Shown here: one piece after another, positions 59,624-64,000 of the stretch | Layout of the letters: each line of letters opens with the position of its first letter | Position numbering within the stretch: position 1 is the first letter of the stretch | Notes under the pieces: generated by a model | Databases searched by the model: none | What the model was told of the DNA's origin: nothing | The model's input: the letters and a program-made list of their open reading frames with translations, nothing else | Program-made: the position numbers and the translations under genes | Assembly: GCA_028641055.1 (NCBI GenBank) | Contig: CM054062.1 | Location: 237,162,376-237,226,375, forward strand | DNA from: Alopecurus myosuroides | Taxonomy: Eukaryota; Streptophyta; Magnoliopsida; Poales; Poaceae | Direction: 5' to 3' | DNA length: 64,000 nucleotides

Positions 59624-60100
59624 TGTCGTGGGATAATCACGGCAGACGTTACCGGGGGTAACTGATCTGGGGGCAAGACGACACAGGCGTTTGGGAGAGG
59701 GTTTAGCTCAGAGGAAAACATGATGGAACTCGATCTGGTAGCCGGCAATCAAGTCGCCGAATCTCCGATCTCGATATATTGACTTAACTCTCGTGTTACA
59801 CTGGATGCTCGATATCAAGCGATATTGCTAGGGCTCTTGGATCTCGTCCAACTAGACCTAAGGGGCGGGTTTATAAAGCACCCGGACCCCTTGGCTTGCC
59901 CTCCAAGGCGCATCTTGAGTCCTACCCGGTCACTGCATATTAAACCCTAACTTTCCTTACCGTAACTCACAATCCGGGTTACGAGGCCTACAATCTTGGG
60001 CCTTCTAGAAGTTCTTTTATCCTCAGCCGGATCTCGCGCAGCGTCCTCGGGGCCGAATTACACCTTGGAGTTGGCCTACCGGGTTATTATCCCTCCATCA
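59624..60100 (-). repeat. 3' LTR of gypsy2
   Basis: This 477 bp LTR starts TGTCGTGGGATAATCAC and ends CCCTCCATCA on the plus strand. It matches the solo LTR at 11454-11917 in full, in reverse. A TATA-like TTTATAAAGC is at 59872. Confidence 0.85.
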
Positions 60101-60115
60101 GTAGTCCCCAGGATA
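60101..60115 (-). other. Polypurine tract of gypsy2
   Basis: The minus strand reads ATCCTGGGGACTAC directly before the TG of the LTR, comparable to CCTGGGGGCTAA in gypsy1. Confidence 0.65.
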
Positions 60116-60490
60116 GCTTGGGCTTCATAGGATCCTCTTTGAAGCGCGCGCTATTCCCTGCAAATTTATCAAACTTACAAGTTCAATGGAGGCCGGGTTA
60201 ATTAGCTTTGATAAGTAGCTAGGCCTAACTCCACGGTGGCCATATAGTAACCCGGATTTCTCCAAGTCTTTACTTGTCTCTCCGGGTCAACACCCTGATA
60301 AGAATGTTAAAGATCCGGCTAACTTTACTCGATAATTGACCCTAATATTGCGGAGAAGATCTCATTCTTGTTTCCGTCCGGATATCTCGTTTATCACTCA
60401 AAGCACACCCCACAGAATCCAGGCAATTAGCCGTTTAACCCGAAATTTCCGGCTGCCAACCGTTGAGCTAGGTTTAGCCGCCCACACCCT

Positions 60491-60500
60491 TATAAATAGG
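60491..60500 (+). promoter_or_regulatory. TATA box of the gypsy2 antisense gene
   Basis: TATAAATAGG lies 391 bp from the LTR edge, almost exactly as in gypsy1 (387 bp). A CT-rich stretch (60530-60560) follows, typical of a plant 5' leader. An inferred leader intron runs 60766-61288 (CCA|GTAAGT ... TTTGCAG|GT). Confidence 0.6.
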
Positions 60501-61297
60501 CACATAGGAGCAAATCCAACCCCCACGGCTCATTTTCCCCCTTTCTTCTTCCTCCTCGCCTCCGCGCCCAGGCTCACAGAGCATCGCCACAGAGACCTCA
60601 CGCGCATCACCAGAGCCAATACGCCGCCGGTTGCGCTCCGCCACGGTTCGTCCCGTGCCGCCGCCAAGATCCGCCGCTGCACCCCCGACCTTTCCGCCGG
60701 GAATCGCAAAGGGACACCAAGATTGTGCTATTTGCCTCCGTCGGGCTTCACTTCGATCTCCTCCAGTAAGTCTCTCATATCTATCAACTTGTGCTTGCAA
60801 TTTTCTCGATTTACTTCAGATTAGATCTAAGTCAACCCGCCGGTCATTTTTCTGGTCACGCCGAATTAGGTTGCTCGAATGCATTCTAACTCACCCAACG
60901 GATTGAATATAGACTTCACTTTACTCCCCTACTGCCCATAGTCACTAATTTCACCACACATCTAGAAATGGAATCTCCAATCTAGGCTCGGGCCGCCCAA
61001 ATTTTCCGCTCCTGACTCTGTTACCCGGAAAATCTTCTTTTTTCGGCTCTTTTGCTTACAGTATATACATGGGCAACCATCCAACTTCTTCAAACACCTT
61101 TCAGTACATAAGCTCCCCATAATTTTCATAATTATGCTTGATACCCGGATAACTTGTAATCTTGCTCCACAAAACGATACCCGGATAATACTTAGCTTCC
61201 ATGTTATCTTGATATCGCTCGTCAATACTCAGACAACTCACGGCTTCCGAGTCTTATTCCTTGTACCCTTCTACCTCGTGCTTTGCAGGTCAATCCC

Positions 61298-64000
61298 ATG
61301 GCTCCCAAGAAGCAGGGGAAAACACCGGCCAAGGCCAAGACCACCAGCTCCATATCCGCTAATTGGGCGCGATCCACGGTTACGAAGGCCAAGTTAGAAG
61401 AACTGGCCGAGTTAGGGGTTCTACCCTCTCAAAAGGAAATCCACTGGAGGGTGCCGGGCAACGAGACCCGGCCTACGCCCGCGGACGATGAGGTAATATG
61501 CTTTGTGGAGCACGTGACCCGGGGGTTCCGCCCTCCGGGTCACCCTTTCTTTCGAGACATTTTGAGCCACTATGGCCTCCGAATATTTGACATAGGGCCT
61601 AACTCTGTGTTAAATATTTCCCATTTCATCGTTCTTTCCGAGTCATACTTGTGCACACCGCCAAGTTTGGCTCTTTTTATCGAACTTTTTCAGTGCAAAC
61701 CGTGCCGCGAAAGCGGTGACAGGGCACTTCTCGCTTGCGGTGGGGTCTCTATCCAGCGCCGCAAGAATTCTCTGATGCCACCTCTCACTCTCAACTCCCA
61801 CGTCAAACACTGGCAACTCTCATATTTCTATTACCGAGACACCTCCCCACCCGGCCAAAAGAAACTGCCGGGTTACTCGGAGGGCCTTCTCGATATCTCC
61901 GAGACCTTCAATGCCTTTGCCCCTGACTCGGACAGGGAGGCAATCCGGCCTTTATTAGCCAAAATCTCTATTCTTTCGGCCCAAGGTCTCATTGGGCTTA
62001 ACCTGGTGAAAACTTGGGTCGATTTCCGGATCCAACCCAATTCCATCCGCACTAAGTTAATGTGCGAGTATTCGGGGCACACCACAGACTCACTCCGATA
62101 CTCCACCCATAGCTTTGCAGCCGGAGACACCAACAAGACTATCAAGAGCTTCTTGACAGAGAAGTTGGAGGTAATACGGAATATAGCCGGGTTAGAACCC
62201 TTCACGCGTGAGAACCCGGCCCCCAAGGTAAAGACTCGGCTTTCATATCTTTATCTTCACACTTTCCACTCGATATGGCTAATAACCCTTATTCTTATAT
62301 CTCCATCTCAGGCCGATGATCCCTTTTGGAAAATTGAAACTCCTCCTAGCTCTGAAACTCCAGAGGAGAAAGAAGACGCCGTTAACTCGGATGAAGGTAC
62401 ATTCCGAATTTCACTTATCTTTTTTGAAATCGCTGTTGCTCGTTCTTCATTTTCCGATTGTAAATCCTGATAACTTTCAGAACAAGAAGAGAAGGACGAC
62501 GAAGAAGAAACTGAAGGCAAGGTGGAATCAGCGAGTGACGAGGACGACGCTGAGCCAACAGTCAAGGTCGGAGCAAAGAGAAAACCCCAAGGGGTCGTCT
62601 TCAAGGTTCCATACTTTTCCTTGCCTCTAAACCATATTTCTTTGATAACATGCACGAGCTAAACCGGAAATCATCCACTTGGTCATATTTGAAGGAACCG
62701 CTCGTGACCAAGCGTCGGGTGACTCGGAACTTTCCGGGTGATGGCGCTCTTAACCCGGGCATTTCGTCGTCCCCAGCTCAACGCGCTGGTATTTGACTAA
62801 TTCCTTCTTGGGCATAAAAGCCTTTCTGAACCATCCCCTTACAGGATAATCATATGTCTTGCTTGACGTTTTTCAGCTTCATCCGGGTCCAGCAGCAAGC
62901 TCCCCTCGGACTTCGTGGTGAATCCCGGGTAAAGTTCCCTTCGTGATGCTTTATCACCTTTTCATCACTTTTTTCCAGTTATATGCTAACTGCCTGCTTA
63001 CATTGTCCATAGAGCCACGGTCACTGTTAGCGACCAAGAAGATATGGAGACCGATGACCCGGATATGGAAAACCTGACTGATGATATGCATGCCACAGCT
63101 GGCGGAGAAGGACAACAAGTGCCACCAATAAACCCAGCCGACCGAGAGGCCGAGTATCCCGTAGCCTCGCACGTACTCGAGGAGGAAGAAACTGCGGGCT
63201 TGGGCACGGGAGGAGGGGCACCAGACTCCGATACTCGGACGACCCGTATACCCTCTTTTAAGAAGAGAGCCCCTTCTCCAAGTCCCCAAGATCCCGGGTC
63301 TTCCCATTTGGGCAATGATACTTTTGACCAGATGATGAGAACTCTCCTTGCTATGAAGGCCTCGGAGAGAGATGTGCTAGAACGCATGGCAGCGGAGCAC
63401 CAGGTAATGTTACCTAATATCTCTTCTTATCCATCTAGTCCCCAAGTGCCGAGTATAATTTGTTGAAATTGTGCTCGGTATTCTGCGCGATAATCGGCTT
63501 TGCCATGATACCCGACTAATTCTCATACTTTGGTTTCTCACAGGCACAGGCCACCCGGTCTGACGAACTTTTGCTCAAGACCGAGCAACTGCTGCTTGCC
63601 GAGGTAAAGCAGAGGGAGGCCCTTGAGGATGAAGTGGAAACTTTAAAGAAAAATGTTTCCAAATACAAGAAAAGGTGTACCACTGCTCGAACCGCACTGA
63701 AAAAGCTGTCGGAGCAAGTTACTGATACTTATCGTATCTTGCTTAGTAAGTTTCTTGCTGCTGACTGCTTTCACGCCTCTATTTTGTTACATGATACTCG
63801 GAATTACTGATATGGCCTTTCTTTGTTTCAACTGCAGGTGCTAACCTTGCAACCCCAGAAGAAGATGATGTTGCCAAGGCTAAAACTTTAAAGACTGTGC
63901 TCCGGACATTCTTTGCTGGCACCAAGTATATATTAGATGCCGTGAAGTGGCCGACTGAGGTATATCCGGGTGAGGAAAATCTTATCCAAGCTTGCTCCAC
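61298..64000 (+). CDS. Intact antisense spliced gene of gypsy2 (Transposase_28-like)
   Basis: The gene runs opposite to the element's pol. ATG 61298 (MAPKKQGKTPAKAK). Inferred coding exons: 61298-62227, 62312-62396, 62481-62605, 62695-62788, 62877-62928, 63013-63403, 63544-63745, 63838-64000 and beyond. All junctions are GT-AG, the phases match, and about 680 codons have no stop. The weakest junction is the acceptor before 62695. The N-terminal 310 residues hold the Transposase_28-like domain (FVEHVTRGFRPPGHPFF, ILSHYGLRIFDIGPNS, LNISHFIVLSESYL, LACGGVSIQRR, LNLVKTWVDFRIQP). Then come acidic exons, a Lys/Arg-rich segment (VGAKRKPQ), a coiled coil (63544-63745) and a C-terminal domain (LKTVLRTFFAGTKYILDAV). 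The basic start could be a nuclear signal. Biochemical function is unknown. Confidence 0.75.

Larger units (their letters stand above)
59624..64000 (-). mobile_element. Tat-type gypsy element gypsy2 (partial, continues past the window)
   Basis: It inserted into the 3' LTR of element C, between ATGAT and TGTCGTGGG. The LTR at 59624-60100 is its 3' LTR because a polypurine tract (minus strand CCTGGGGACTAC) adjoins it at 60101. The rest of the window is its 3' internal region, which carries a plus-strand, i.e. antisense, spliced gene as in gypsy1. Pol must lie to the right. The organisation matches gypsy1 closely. Confidence 0.8.

Overview
This 64 kb window is intergenic DNA from a large plant genome, and I see no ordinary host gene in it. 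Nearly every base belongs to LTR retrotransposons stacked inside one another. One split LTR (685-732 plus 25333-26799) looks like a family very common in wheat, barley and relatives. Initiator-Met tRNA primer sites, Sirevirus-type copia elements and Tat-type gypsy elements are also typical, so I infer a Pooideae grass, probably Triticeae or close to it. This rests on recalled repeat families, not a search.

Layout of the left block. A gypsy pol fragment (1-684) was hit by a minus-strand LTR element ('S', 685-28420). Its LTR was hit by a minus-strand Sirevirus-like copia ('copia1', 733-25327, LTRs of about 1.29 kb, target duplication AGTTT). The gag gene of copia1 was hit by a plus-strand Tat-type gypsy ('gypsy1', 10478-23175). 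The gag of gypsy1 was in turn hit by another gypsy that is now a solo LTR (11454-11917, target duplication CAGTA). That is five levels of nesting.

Layout of the right block. A non-coding element with an LTR of about 4 kb ('A', 28421-33830) abuts a 5'-truncated plus-strand copia ('copia2') of the copia1 family. Copia2 is split into 33831-36274 and 49408-52774 by a related minus-strand non-coding element ('B', 36275-49407, target duplication GCAAG). The 3' part of copia2 is cut by element 'C' (52775 onward), which has 3.7 kb LTRs around an interior of only 492 bp. The second LTR of C is cut by 'gypsy2' (59624 to the window end, minus strand).

Most coding parts are dead: frameshifts plus many TAG stops where the family has CAG. 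The exception is a spliced gene carried by gypsy2 on the strand opposite to its pol. It has a TATA box, eight inferred introns, and about 680 codons that stay open with matching intron phases up to the window edge. Gypsy1 carries a decayed homologue in the same place, with the first coding intron at the same position and in the same phase. This antisense gene, the paired tRNA-like modules in the LTRs of element C, and the gag/pol boundary shared by both copia copies are the observations most worth following up.
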